This document shows positions 44,387 to 53,196 of a stretch of 64,000 bases of DNA, one piece after another. The first letter of the stretch is position 1. Each line of letters opens with the position of its first letter. The translations under genes were made by a program, and so were the position numbers. Source of the stretch: Agromyces sp. SYSU T00194 (GTDB taxonomy: Bacteria > Actinomycetota > Actinomycetes > Actinomycetales > Microbacteriaceae); NCBI RefSeq assembly GCF_040496035.1, contig NZ_JBEPJZ010000002.1, positions 682,001-746,000 on the forward strand, in the 5' to 3' direction. The notes under the pieces were generated by a model. That model worked only from the letters and a program-made list of their open reading frames with translations. It searched no databases and was not told the DNA's origin.

Positions 44387-45460
44387 ATGGCCGAGCCGGT
44401 GTACAGGATCACCACGCTGGGGAGCGATGCGCCCCGCATGCCGTACGCCCCGCCGCACGAGCCGGGCCACGCAGAGCACCCGCCGGGCCCCGAGCCGCAC
44501 GGAGCGTACGAGGAACCCGACGCGCGAGGCCGCGGCCCGGCCGACGAGTCGTCGCCCATGCTGCTGCGCACCATCGACCGCGTGCTCGCGGTGCAGCGCC
44601 CGATCGTCATCGCGCACCTGCGGGGCATCCGTCGCCGCTCGCCGCACGCGACACCCGAGCAGCTCGTGCGCATCCTCGAGCGTCGCTACCTCGCCGCCAT
44701 CACGACCGGCGGTGCGGCCGTCGGCGCCACCGCGGTCATCCCGGCGATCTCGACGCCCGTCACCCTGGCGCTCTCCGGCGTCGAGACGGCGGGCTTCCTC
44801 GAGACCACGGCGCTGTTCGCCCAGTCGGTCGCCGAGGTGCACGGCATCGCCGTCGACAACCCCGACCGGGCGCGCGCACTCGTCATGACGCTCATGCTCG
44901 GGCGCGAGGGCAGCGACCTGATCCGCCAGTTCGCCGGGCAGGCGACCGGCAGCGGCGCCGACCGCAACGCCTACTGGGGCGAGCTCATCACGAGCAACCT
45001 GCCGAAGGCCGTCATGTCGACCGTCGTCGACCGGCTGCGCCACACGTTCGTGAAGCAGTTCGCCGCGCGCGGCGGCGCGAGCGTCATCGGCAAGGCCATC
45101 CCGTTCGGCATCGGCGCCGTCATCGGCGGTGCCGGCAACCACGTGCTCGGCCGACGCGTGCTGCAGCAGTCGCGCCTCGCGTTCGGGCCGCCTCCCGCGC
45201 GGGTGCCGTCGGTGATCGAGCCGACCGTGCGCGAGGCGCAGGTGGCGGATGCCTCGGGCGGGCGCCTGCGCCGCATCGGGTCCGCCGCGACCGGGGGCGT
45301 CGTGCGCGCGGCGCGCTCGGCGGGGCGCATCGTGCCCGGCGTGCGCCGCCGCTCGGCGGACGACACCGATGCGACCGGTGCCGACGCGACCGGTGCCGAC
45401 GCGACCGGTGCCGAGGCGGCATCCGCTCCCGAGGCAACCGCGGAGGACGCGGCCTCGTAG
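44387..45460 (+). CDS. Conserved membrane-associated protein, EcsC-like (tentative)
   Basis: A 357-residue protein. A Pro-rich, acidic N-terminus (residues 1-60) is followed by a helical domain with hydrophobic, Gly/Ala-rich segments: AITTGGAAVGATAVIPAIS, LALSGVETAGFLETTALFAQSVAEVHGI (in parts) and GKAIPFGIGAVIGGAGN. This arrangement is reminiscent of EcsC-family proteins, whose function is poorly known. The end is built from three 15-bp DNA repeats encoding GADAT. No enzyme motif is seen. Confidence 0.6.
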   Translation: MAEPVYRITTLGSDAPRMPYAPPHEPGHAEHPPGPEPHGAYEEPDARGRGPADESSPMLLRTIDRVLAVQRPIVIAHLRGIRRRSPHATPEQLVRILERRYLAAITTGGAAVGATAVIPAISTPVTLALSGVETAGFLETTALFAQSVAEVHGIAVDNPDRARALVMTLMLGREGSDLIRQFAGQATGSGADRNAYWGELITSNLPKAVMSTVVDRLRHTFVKQFAARGGASVIGKAIPFGIGAVIGGAGNHVLGRRVLQQSRLAFGPPPARVPSVIEPTVREAQVADASGGRLRRIGSAATGGVVRAARSAGRIVPGVRRRSADDTDATGADATGADATGAEAASAPEATAEDAAS

Positions 45461-45473
45461 CGCCCGGTGCCGG

Positions 45474-46757
45474 CTACAGCTCCGTGCCGAGCTCCTCGGC
45501 CTCGGAGTCGTGCTCGTCGACCTCGGGGTCGCCCGCGTGGAGCTTCGCGAAGCGCTCCCACTCGTCCATGAGGTGCTGCACGGCCGCGTGGAAACGGGCT
45601 GTCGTCGCACCGGGGGTCGTATCGCCGAAGTAGCGCTCGACCCAGTACGCGAGGCGCTCGAGCGAGTCGTCGTCGTGCTCGAGGCGGTCGATGCGCGCGA
45701 CGATGTCGCCCGCCTGGTCGGCGGTCAGCCACTCGCACGCGGAGAGGTAGCCGCCCGTGTCGATCTCGGCCGCGGGGTTCACCGGGCGCGTGACCATCAG
45801 CGGCTTGCCAGCGGCGAGCCGGTCGTAGACCATCGCCGAGATGTCGACGATCGCCATGTCGGCCGCGGCGAGCTGCCAGCCGAGCTCCGCGCCCGTGTCG
45901 TGCACGTGCTGCGCCGAGGCATCCGTCGCATTCGCCTCGTCGATGAGGCGCACGATCTCGGCGTTCGCGGTGCCGTACTCGTGGTCGACGACGCCCGACC
46001 GGGGGTGCGGCCGGTAGATGACGCGGTGGCGTCCCGTGGCCAGCAGGGCGCGCACGAGGCTCACGCCGTGCGACGCGATCGACCCGTACGCGGCGGCCGC
46101 GCGATCGCCCTCCCAGGTGGGCGCGTACAGCACGACCTCGCGGTCGTCGGGCACGTACGGCAGCTCGCCCGAGTAGTGGTCGGCCTGCGGCCGGCCGATC
46201 GGGAGGGCGCGCTTGTCGAAGTCGTAGTCCCAGAGCACGTTGCCGAGGCGGGCGCGGGCCGCGTCGCCGGCGATCAGGGCGTAGTCGTAGGCCTTGAACT
46301 GGTTCGTGGTCATGTACATCTTGTCGGACTCGCCGTGGTTGATGAACACGTGCCAACGGCGCCCGTAGCGCATCATCTGGAAGTTGCGGGTGTTCTGGTT
46401 GACGTAGAACACCACCTGCAGCTCCTGCTCGTGCAACAGGTGCTCGAGGTCGACCACCGTGCGCACGTACGCGACCGGCACGGGCGACTCCTCGAGCAGC
46501 CGGGTCGCCGCGGTGGCGTTGCGGCTGAGGATCACCACGGGCCAGGTCTTCGCGAGCTCCTCGAGGGGCTTGTACCACTGCCGCAGCTGGTAGAGGTTCA
46601 CGTCGCCGTCGGCGAAGTAGACGCCGATCGCGAACGAGTGCGGCTCGAGCGGGGGCGTCTCGACGAGCTTCTTGCGCACTGCGGTCTGCCCGCGGCGCGC
46701 CGCCCACAGCTCGCGGGCCACCTTCACGGCGAGCCGCACGTCACGTCCGATCCTCAC
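45474..46757 (-). CDS. CDP-glycerol glycerophosphotransferase family protein (TagB/TagF-like)
   Basis: A 427-residue GT-B-like polyol-phosphate transferase that links glycerol-phosphate or a similar unit to a growing teichoic-acid-type chain. Key parts are FINHGESDKMYMT (His of the N-terminal domain), VLYAPTWEGDR, VIYRPHPRSG (the RPHP motif binding the donor phosphate), AADMAIVDISAMVYDRLAAGKPL and a C-terminal acidic tail. It is convergent with the EcsC-like gene, 13 bases away, and fits the neighbouring TagGH-like exporter. Confidence 0.87.
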   Translation of the reverse strand: MRIGRDVRLAVKVARELWAARRGQTAVRKKLVETPPLEPHSFAIGVYFADGDVNLYQLRQWYKPLEELAKTWPVVILSRNATAATRLLEESPVPVAYVRTVVDLEHLLHEQELQVVFYVNQNTRNFQMMRYGRRWHVFINHGESDKMYMTTNQFKAYDYALIAGDAARARLGNVLWDYDFDKRALPIGRPQADHYSGELPYVPDDREVVLYAPTWEGDRAAAAYGSIASHGVSLVRALLATGRHRVIYRPHPRSGVVDHEYGTANAEIVRLIDEANATDASAQHVHDTGAELGWQLAAADMAIVDISAMVYDRLAAGKPLMVTRPVNPAAEIDTGGYLSACEWLTADQAGDIVARIDRLEHDDDSLERLAYWVERYFGDTTPGATTARFHAAVQHLMDEWERFAKLHAGDPEVDEHDSEAEELGTEL

Positions 46758-46830
46758 CGGTCAAGGGTACCCAGCGCCCGCCGCGCGACCTGACGCGGAC
46801 GGCCCTCGCACGGGGGTCGGTAGCGAATCG

Positions 46831-47715
46831 TTAGACGACGGGCGGGCGGCCCGCCAGGGTCATCCGCCACACCGTCGACCAGCGCATGCGGCGCCGCTCG
46901 CCGGGGTCGGCGCGCCACCCCTCGCGCCAGCCGCCGAACCATGCGCGCAGGGCCGCCGGCTGCCGCGCCCAGCGCAGCACCTGGATGGCCGTCCACGACC
47001 CGACGTAGACGGGCACGAGCAGCGCCGGGAGGTTGCGACGGGCCAGCCAGACGCGATTGCGGGCGTTGAGGCGGTAGTAATAGGCGTGCCGGGTGGGCTC
47101 GATGACCGGATGCCCCGCCTCGAGGTCGCCCGCGTACCACGCGCGGTGCCCGGTGTCCCACACCCGCCAGGCGAGCTCGATGCCCTCGTGCGCGTAGAAG
47201 AACGGATCGGCCCAGCCGCCGGTGGCGTCGAACACCGCGCGCGGCAGCAGCACCGCACCCTCCCAGCACGAGAAGACGTTGCTCGCGCGGGCCGGATCGC
47301 CCTTGCGGATGCGCGGCGTCCAGCGCCGCGGTGAGGCAACGCCCGCCGGGTCGACCACCCGCGGCTGCACGAGCCCGATGCCCGGGTCGCGGCGCACGAG
47401 CGCGATCGCGTCGGCGAGGAAGGTGGGGCTCGGCAGGAACGCGTCGTCGTCGAGGAAGAAGAGGTACTCCCCCGCGACCTCCGGCACGCCGCGGTTGCGA
47501 CCGGCGGGGATGCCGAGGTTCTCGGGCAGGTGCAGCGTGCGCACGCCGCCCGGCAGGGCGTGCTCGGCGGTCGCCGGGTCCCACCCGTTGCCGACGCAGA
47601 CGACGTCGACGTCGACGCCCTGCTGGTCGAGCAGGCTCCGGATGCCTCGGGCCAGGTCGTCGGGCCGTGTGCCCATCGTGAGCACCACGGCCCCGACGCG
47701 GGGCCGGTCGGTCAC
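46831..47715 (-). CDS. Glycosyltransferase family 2
   Basis: A 294-residue GT2 (GT-A fold) enzyme. VGAVVLTMGTRPDDLARGI begins the fold, NLGIPAGRNRG binds the nucleotide, FFLDDDAFLP is the DxD motif, and CWEGAVLLPRAVFDATGGWADPFF (in parts) contains the acceptor/catalytic region. A hydrophobic stretch near the end may attach it to the membrane. The GTG at 47715 overlaps the preceding stop by four bases. Confidence 0.87.
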   Translation of the reverse strand: MTDRPRVGAVVLTMGTRPDDLARGIRSLLDQQGVDVDVVCVGNGWDPATAEHALPGGVRTLHLPENLGIPAGRNRGVPEVAGEYLFFLDDDAFLPSPTFLADAIALVRRDPGIGLVQPRVVDPAGVASPRRWTPRIRKGDPARASNVFSCWEGAVLLPRAVFDATGGWADPFFYAHEGIELAWRVWDTGHRAWYAGDLEAGHPVIEPTRHAYYYRLNARNRVWLARRNLPALLVPVYVGSWTAIQVLRWARQPAALRAWFGGWREGWRADPGERRRMRWSTVWRMTLAGRPPVV

Positions 47716-48524
47716 GCGCGCACCCGGCGCGAGGCGAGGATCGCCACGAAGTGACCGAGGAGCGCCAGCAGCGACAACGGCACGAGCGCGATCAGCACCA
47801 CGCGGTCGACGAGCGGCTCCCCGAGGAACAGCCCGACGATCGCGGCGGCGAAGATGATGAGGGTCATCTCGACCGAGTGGTACAGCCGGTGGAACGGCAC
47901 GAACCGCGCGGCGCGGCGCAGGGCGAGGATGAGCCCGCCGCGCGGCGCGGTCTCGCCCTGGGTGTCGGCGAGCTTCGCGAGGCCCGCGTTCGCCCGCGCC
48001 ACGTGCACCATGTCGTTCAGCGCCTTGTTCAGCACGATGATGAGGGCGAGGAGGGCGGCGAGCGTCGTCCAGAGGAAGTCGGCGGGGAACTCGAGCGGGT
48101 ACGCCGCCGCGCGGATGCCGAGCGCCAGCGGGATGAGCGCCTCGGTCGTGTAGTGCCCGACCTTGTCGAGGAACACCCCGGCGGGCGACGAGGTGCGCCG
48201 CCAGCGTGCGACCTCGCCGTCGCAGCAGTCGACGAGCATCTGCAGCTGGCCCAGCACGACCGCGAGCAGCGGGCCCCAGATGCCCGGGATGAGCAGTGCC
48301 GCGGCCGTCGACCAACCGATGAGGATCATGAGGCCGGTCACGCCGTTCGCCGAGATCGACGTCTTCAGCAGCACCCACGTGACGTACGGCGAGAGGTTGC
48401 GCAGGTACAGCGACGCGGTCCAGTGCTCCGCGTTGCGGCGGCCGCGCACCTCGGGCGGCTGCGCCACCTCGCGCAGCTCCGCGATGCTCGACGGTCGCCC
48501 GCGATCGTCGATGGCTTCAGGCAT
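47712..48524 (-). CDS. CDP-alcohol phosphatidyltransferase family protein
   Basis: A 270-residue membrane enzyme that transfers a phosphoalcohol from a CDP-linked donor. The signature reads DCCDGEVARWRRTSSPAG plus VFLDKVGH: all consensus residues D-x2-DG-x2-AR-x8-G-x3-D-x3-D are present except the last Asp, which is His. That Asp is held to be the catalytic base, so the reaction may differ or His may replace it. Six helices are predicted. Flanked by two GT2 genes in the same operon. Confidence 0.85.
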   Translation of the reverse strand: MPEAIDDRGRPSSIAELREVAQPPEVRGRRNAEHWTASLYLRNLSPYVTWVLLKTSISANGVTGLMILIGWSTAAALLIPGIWGPLLAVVLGQLQMLVDCCDGEVARWRRTSSPAGVFLDKVGHYTTEALIPLALGIRAAAYPLEFPADFLWTTLAALLALIIVLNKALNDMVHVARANAGLAKLADTQGETAPRGGLILALRRAARFVPFHRLYHSVEMTLIIFAAAIVGLFLGEPLVDRVVLIALVPLSLLALLGHFVAILASRRVRA

Positions 48525-48527
48525 CCG

Positions 48528-49583
48528 TCACCTTCCCGTGTGCGCGGCGATGTTGCGCGTGAGCGAGAGGAAGCCGAGCATGAACCCGATCCCCCAGCAC
48601 ACGTGTATGCAGGGCAAGACTACGAGGAACCGGGCGGCGACTGCGGGACCGTCGCCGCGTCCGTACGCGAGTGTCGCGGCGACGACGAACAGGGCGTACA
48701 GCGCCGGCACGACGAAGCCGAGGAGCAGCCAGGGCGTCGCCCCGACCGCCGCCTGCACGATGCCCGCCACGCCGAGCAGGGTGCCGAGCAGCATGCCGAG
48801 CACCGCCACCGGGGGCGCGAAGTAGCGGATGCCGTTGGCCGACGGGAACCGGCGCGCGAGGTCGCCCCGCCAGAGGCCCGTCGAGAGCATCTGCCGAGCG
48901 AGCCGCGAGACCGAGCCGCGCGGGCGGTAGGTCACCTTGAGCTCCGGGGTGAACCAGACCGTGCCGCCCGCCTCGCGGAGGCGCTTGTTCAGCTCCCAGT
49001 CCTGGCCGCGCTTGATCTCCTCGTCGAACAGGCCGACCGCCTCGATCGCCTCCCGGCGGAAGACGCCCAGATAGACGGTGTCGGCAGCGCCCTCGGGACC
49101 GCCGACGTGGTGCGGCGTACCACCGAGGCCCACCTTCGTGCCGTACGCACGTGCGACCGCGCGCTCGAACGGCGTCTCGCCCTGCGCATCCATGATGCCG
49201 CCGACGTTGTCGGCGCCCGTGCGGGCGAGCACCTCGACCGCGACCCGCGCGTAGTCGGGCGGCAGGGCGGAGTGCGCGTCGACGCGCACCACGACGGGGT
49301 ACTGCGACGCGCGGATCGCGAGGTTCAGGCCCGCGGGCGTCGAGCCCACCTCGTTCTCGATCACGCGGATGCGCGGGTCACGGCGCGCGAGGTCGTCGAC
49401 GAGCTCGGTCGTGCCGTCGATCGACGGGCCGACCGCGATGGCCACGTCGACGGGGCCGTCGTAGTCCTGCGCAAGGATCGAGTCGACGGCGGCGCGCACG
49501 TGCGCGACGTCGTTCAGGACCGGCATGACGTACGAGACGCCGGAGAGCGGATGCGCCGCCGCATCGGGGTGGTCGTCGGCCAT
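48528..49583 (-). CDS. Glycosyltransferase family 2 (ExoA-like)
   Basis: A 351-residue membrane GT2. VSYVMPVLNDVAHVRAAVDS begins the fold; VGPSIDGTTELVDDLA, NLAIRASQYPVVVRVDAHSALP with the DAH metal motif, and KRGQDWELNKRLREAG (acceptor base Asp-Trp-Glu and RLR) follow, resembling ExoA of succinoglycan synthesis. The last ~100 residues hold three membrane helices. The ATG at 49583 is taken. It is the first gene of this three-gene operon. Confidence 0.88.
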   Translation of the reverse strand: MADDHPDAAAHPLSGVSYVMPVLNDVAHVRAAVDSILAQDYDGPVDVAIAVGPSIDGTTELVDDLARRDPRIRVIENEVGSTPAGLNLAIRASQYPVVVRVDAHSALPPDYARVAVEVLARTGADNVGGIMDAQGETPFERAVARAYGTKVGLGGTPHHVGGPEGAADTVYLGVFRREAIEAVGLFDEEIKRGQDWELNKRLREAGGTVWFTPELKVTYRPRGSVSRLARQMLSTGLWRGDLARRFPSANGIRYFAPPVAVLGMLLGTLLGVAGIVQAAVGATPWLLLGFVVPALYALFVVAATLAYGRGDGPAVAARFLVVLPCIHVCWGIGFMLGFLSLTRNIAAHTGR

Positions 49584-49655
49584 CGTCCTCACTCGTGCTC
49601 GGGTCGATCGATGCTACCAGCAGGGGAACGCCCGCCCGGGGAGCGCCGGGCACGA

Positions 49656-49692
49656 CGACGGGCCGCCGGATGCAGCATCCGACGGCCCGTCG
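49656..49692 (-). terminator. Terminator hairpin of the S1C protease gene
   Basis: CGACGGGCCG and CGGCCCGTCG pair perfectly, and inside them CGGATGC pairs with GCATCCG across single mismatched bases. It lies 18 bases after the protease stop, before the GT2 gene in the same direction. Confidence 0.75.
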
Positions 49693-49709
49693 AGGAAGGA
49701 GCGTGCGGG

Positions 49710-51398
49710 CTACTCGGTCGGCAGCTCGCTGAGCGTGACGGTGACGGTCGTCGCCTGGCCGTCGCGCACGTAGGTCAGGTCGACCTGCGACCCGCCCGGG
49801 AGGGCGCGCACCTGCGCGGTCAGGTCGGTCTGGTCGGTGATAGGCACCCCGTTGAAGTTGGTGACGATGTCGCCCGACTGCAGGCCCGCCTGGGCGGCAC
49901 CGCCGCCGTCGGTCACCTCCTGGATCAGCGCACCGACCGTGTCGGCGCCGTCCGCGGCCGAGGCCGCGCTGACGGTCGCGCCGAGCAGGCCGTGGCTGGC
50001 CGTGCCGTCCTCCATGATCTCGTTCGCGATGCGCTGCGCGAGGTTGGACGGCACGGCGAAGCCGACGCCGATGTTGCCCGCCTCGGACGAGCTGGAGCCC
50101 GTGCTGAGGATCGCCACGTTGATGCCGATCAGCTCGCCGTCGCTGTTCAGCAGCGCGCCTCCCGAGTTGCCCGGGTTGATGGCGGCATCCGTCTGGATCA
50201 CCGGCAGTGAGATCGTCGACGAGGCGGAGGAGCTGCCCTGGCCCGGCTGCTGGTCCTCGAAGTTCCAGAAGTCGAAGGGGCTGTCGGTGCTGCCGCTGCC
50301 CTGGTCGTCGGACTCGTCGCTGTCGTCGGGCGTCGTCGGCGCGGCCGACGAGGCGACGTCGATGCTGCGGTTGAGCGCCGAGACGATGCCGTTGGTCACC
50401 GTGCCCGACAGGCCGAGCGGGGCGCCGATGGCGATCGCCGCGTCGCCGACGTTCAGCGCGTCGGAGTCGGCGAACTCGATCGGGGTGAGGCCGCTCGCGT
50501 CGTCGAGCTTGATGACCGCGAGGTCGGAGAGCGGGTCGGTGCCGACCAGCGTCGCCGTGTACAGGCGGCCGTCGTCGGTCTTGACCTCGATCGTCGGGTC
50601 GCCGATGGCGCCGTCGAGGGTCACGACGTGCGTGTTGGTGAGGATGTAGCCGTCCTCGCTCAGGATCACGCCCGAGCCGGTGCCGGCCGACGAGCCGCCG
50701 CTGACCGAGATGGTCACGACGCTCGGCGACGCGATCGCCGCGACCGCCGTGATGGCGTTCACGTCGGACGTGTCGTTGACGACGACGTTCTGCGCACCCT
50801 CGGCCTCGGCGGCCGGAATACTCGTGGTCTGGTTCGCCGAGACGAGCGCCGTGATGCCCGCGCCCGACGCGCCGCCGATGAGTGCGCCGATGACGAGCGC
50901 CGCCGCGGCTACGCCGAGCGTGCCGCGCGAGGTGCGCTTCTCCGGCTGCGCCGGGGCGTCGGTGAGGGTCGCGGTCGGCTGGGTGCCGGTCGCCGTTCCG
51001 GCTGCGGGAGCGGGGCCGCCGAACGCGGGCGGGACCGCGCCGGGGGTCGGCTGCGACGTGCCCGTCGCCGGCGGCTGCTCGCCGTACGGGCGCGGCACCT
51101 GGCCCGGCGTGTAGACGGTCGCGTTCGGTGCGGCCGGCTGCGGGGCCGTCGGCTGCGGGGCCGTCGGCTGCGGGGTCGTCGGCTGCGGGGTCGTGGGCTG
51201 CTCGGACGCGGCCGGCTGCGATGCCGGGGCAGCCTGGTCGGCCGGAGTGGCGGGCTCGGCCGGAGCGGCGGGCTGCGCCGCGGTCGGCTGCGCCGCCTCG
51301 TGCGGCTGCTCGGCAGCGGCATCCGCGGCCTGGGCGTTGTCGGAGGTCTGGTCCTCGGAGCGGGGCTCCTCGGGGGCGGTGCCGTTCGTGTCGGTCAT
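49710..51398 (-). CDS. Trypsin-like serine protease with PDZ domain (HtrA/DegP/PepD type, S1C)
   Basis: A 562-residue membrane-anchored protease. A cytosolic Pro/Gln/Thr/Ala-rich region (residues ~1-180, with PTTPQPTTPQPTAPQ repeats) precedes one membrane helix (LGVAAAALVIGALIGGASGAG). The protease domain has His in ILTNTHVVTL, Asp in SDLAVIKLDD and Ser in INPGNSGGALL. The PDZ domain covers the end (LQSGDIVTNFNGVPITDQ). It probably degrades or senses misfolded envelope proteins. AAGGAG lies six bases before ATG 51398. No sensor kinase pair is adjacent. Confidence 0.93.
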   Translation of the reverse strand: MTDTNGTAPEEPRSEDQTSDNAQAADAAAEQPHEAAQPTAAQPAAPAEPATPADQAAPASQPAASEQPTTPQPTTPQPTAPQPTAPQPAAPNATVYTPGQVPRPYGEQPPATGTSQPTPGAVPPAFGGPAPAAGTATGTQPTATLTDAPAQPEKRTSRGTLGVAAAALVIGALIGGASGAGITALVSANQTTSIPAAEAEGAQNVVVNDTSDVNAITAVAAIASPSVVTISVSGGSSAGTGSGVILSEDGYILTNTHVVTLDGAIGDPTIEVKTDDGRLYTATLVGTDPLSDLAVIKLDDASGLTPIEFADSDALNVGDAAIAIGAPLGLSGTVTNGIVSALNRSIDVASSAAPTTPDDSDESDDQGSGSTDSPFDFWNFEDQQPGQGSSSASSTISLPVIQTDAAINPGNSGGALLNSDGELIGINVAILSTGSSSSEAGNIGVGFAVPSNLAQRIANEIMEDGTASHGLLGATVSAASAADGADTVGALIQEVTDGGGAAQAGLQSGDIVTNFNGVPITDQTDLTAQVRALPGGSQVDLTYVRDGQATTVTVTLSELPTE

Positions 51399-51517
51399 GT
51401 GTGCTCCTTCCAAGCGCTCACCAGCCTCGACCCGCAAGCTGTGCGTTGGGTCGGCGGAGTCTGTGAACCGTCTATCCCCTTCCGGGGACTGCACTCAGGT
51501 TCGGCTGTGGGGCGGTG

Positions 51518-52363
51518 TCAGCAGCCCGGACCGTTCGGATCCGAGACGCAGTCCGCCCCCACGAGCACCGTGTCGGCGGCGCCGACGAGCACGTCGCGCG
51601 GACCCGACCCGATGTCGAGCGTACCGGCGATCGGCACCCATCCGGCGCCCGCGAACCGGTACTCGGCCGCGTACGTGACGGTCAGCTCGACCTCGTACGT
51701 GCCGCGCGCCGCGTAGACGTGCGAGGTCGGCGTCGCGCTGAACTCCGGCTGCCCGAGCGCCGCCCAGGTCGCGCCGCCCGCGGCGTCGCCGACGACGCCG
51801 CCGTCGCTGTGCGCCCATCGGTGGCCGACCGGGGTGAACCGCACGTCGGCCGGCGCCCCGAGCAGCACGCCCGACACGACGTGAGCGGATGCCCCCGCCA
51901 CGAAGTTCGCCGGCAGCCCGACGATCGCCCACCCATCGGGCTCCATCACGTCGCCCGGCGCGACCGGCCGGAACGACGCGATGTCCGCCAGCGTCACCAC
52001 GTACCCCGCCGCTTCCTCCCCCGCCGGGCACTCCGGCTCCGGCCAGCACGGCGGCGGCACCACGTTCAGCCCTTCGACGATGATGCCCCACGGGCGGCCG
52101 GGCTCGGCGTTGCTTGGCTCGTTGTTCGTTGAGCCCGAGTAATTGCCTTCGGCTGAGTTGCTGTCTTCAAGCGGGTTCCCGGGCGTTTCCGCTCCGATGG
52201 ACGCCCAGATGTCGACCTGCTTTCCGTCAACGACGTCCGGGCGGACAGTACATATGCCGCCAGCTAGGTCGAAAGCCGAGCACGCGAATGCGGGCAGCGG
52301 CTGCAGTGCCAGCAAGATCCCCAGCGCAAAGGCGCCGACTAGCAGACAGAATCGCCGGACCAT
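51518..52363 (-). CDS. Secreted hypothetical protein (281 aa)
   Basis: An N-terminal signal peptide (VGAFALGILLALQPLPAFA, cleavage likely after AFA) leads to an extracellular protein with several cysteines (CSAF, ICTV, PPPCWPEPEC, DCVSDPNGPGC). The middle contains VAGASAHVVSGVLLGAPADVRF and a beta-rich region ending in ARGTYEVELTVTYAAEYRF, similar to PKD-type folds (HRWAHSDGGV). The first third is encoded by DNA of clearly lower GC than the rest. It overlaps the upstream lipoprotein gene by 25 bases. Function unknown. Confidence 0.68.
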   Translation of the reverse strand: MVRRFCLLVGAFALGILLALQPLPAFACSAFDLAGGICTVRPDVVDGKQVDIWASIGAETPGNPLEDSNSAEGNYSGSTNNEPSNAEPGRPWGIIVEGLNVVPPPCWPEPECPAGEEAAGYVVTLADIASFRPVAPGDVMEPDGWAIVGLPANFVAGASAHVVSGVLLGAPADVRFTPVGHRWAHSDGGVVGDAAGGATWAALGQPEFSATPTSHVYAARGTYEVELTVTYAAEYRFAGAGWVPIAGTLDIGSGPRDVLVGAADTVLVGADCVSDPNGPGC

Positions 52364-52896
52364 AGCTCGCTCGTGTCGACCAGCAAATTACCGTCAGCAT
52401 CTGTGATCATTCCGACCAGCAAAGTCGAGATCTCGTCGCGATCAGCAGGCGTCACGTCCAGACCTTCGAAGTTGTGTAGCCGGTACCCCCCAACGTCTAG
52501 GCACAAGTACAAGAGCAGCGACTCGGTTCCATCGCCAATGGACCGCTCTGCGAGCTGATAGTTGCGCACTTCCGCAGCACCGGTCGTACGGAGGCCATTC
52601 GCTGCCATGCCAGAAAGTGAGGCTTCCAGTTCACGAAGGTGCGTCTCCGTGGCGGCCGTTCCCATTGGTTGCGCGCCGTCGTCTGGGGACGCGGAAACCA
52701 TGCTCGACAGCAGCGTGTACGCCTCGTACGCTTCGACCGCGGCGGCGAGGGCCTCGTCGTCGGAAGCGAAGACCGGCTCGGGGGCATCGGTCGCCGTGGG
52801 TGTCGGAGGGGTTGCGTCCACCGCCATGCAGCCCGTCAGCGCGAGCCCGAGGGCGATCGCGAGCGCCACGAGCTGGCGGGTGCGCGGCGCGGGCAT
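52339..52896 (-). CDS. Putative lipoprotein (185 aa)
   Basis: The signal sequence LVALAIALGLALTGC ends in a clear lipobox (L-T-G-C), with Thr/Pro-rich spacing after it. The mature part has a helical region (DDEALAAAVEAYEAYTLL) and ends LWSGDSVC, with cysteines that could pair. It and the next gene overlap by 25 bases and are probably expressed together. The last half of the gene is less GC-rich than its surroundings. The ATG at 52896 is chosen because longer frames would bury the signal sequence. Function unknown. Confidence 0.68.
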   Translation of the reverse strand: MPAPRTRQLVALAIALGLALTGCMAVDATPPTPTATDAPEPVFASDDEALAAAVEAYEAYTLLSSMVSASPDDGAQPMGTAATETHLRELEASLSGMAANGLRTTGAAEVRNYQLAERSIGDGTESLLLYLCLDVGGYRLHNFEGLDVTPADRDEISTLLVGMITDADGNLLVDTSELWSGDSVC

Positions 52897-53196
52897 GCAG
52901 CACACCGTAGGACATCCGCTGCCCTGCCCGCGGACGTTTCCACAGCCTGCGGGCGCCCACCGCGGGCGTGGGCGCCTGCCCAGGAGCATCCGCTCCTCTG
53001 CTGGTGCGCACACCGTGGTCATCGCCCCGCATGACCACGCCTTGCGCACCAGCGGCCCGCTGGCGACAGGCATGTCAGCGCAGGCGGCAGGAGGGGGACG
53101 CGAAGTGCCGGTATCCGAGCGCGGTTGCGGCAGTTTGCGTACTCGGGCGGGCCGAACGGCGCAGGGCGGCCGAGCCGGGCGGGGTAGCGTGAGCAC
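52897..53196. other. Divergent intergenic region with a large perfect hairpin
   Basis: CTGGTGCGCA (53001-53010) pairs with TGCGCACCAG (53043-53052), and GTGGTCAT (53015-53022) pairs with ATGACCAC (53031-53038), separated by symmetric four-base internal loops. A smaller GGAGC/GCTCC hairpin precedes it (52983-52996). No gene is seen. The structure may be an RNA element, an operator or a mobile repeat. Confidence 0.55.

Noticed and set aside
51128..51260. Repeat array as a regulatory DNA element
   Set aside because: The 15-bp periodic DNA simply encodes the Pro-Gln-Thr/Ala repeats in the cytosolic part of the S1C protease.
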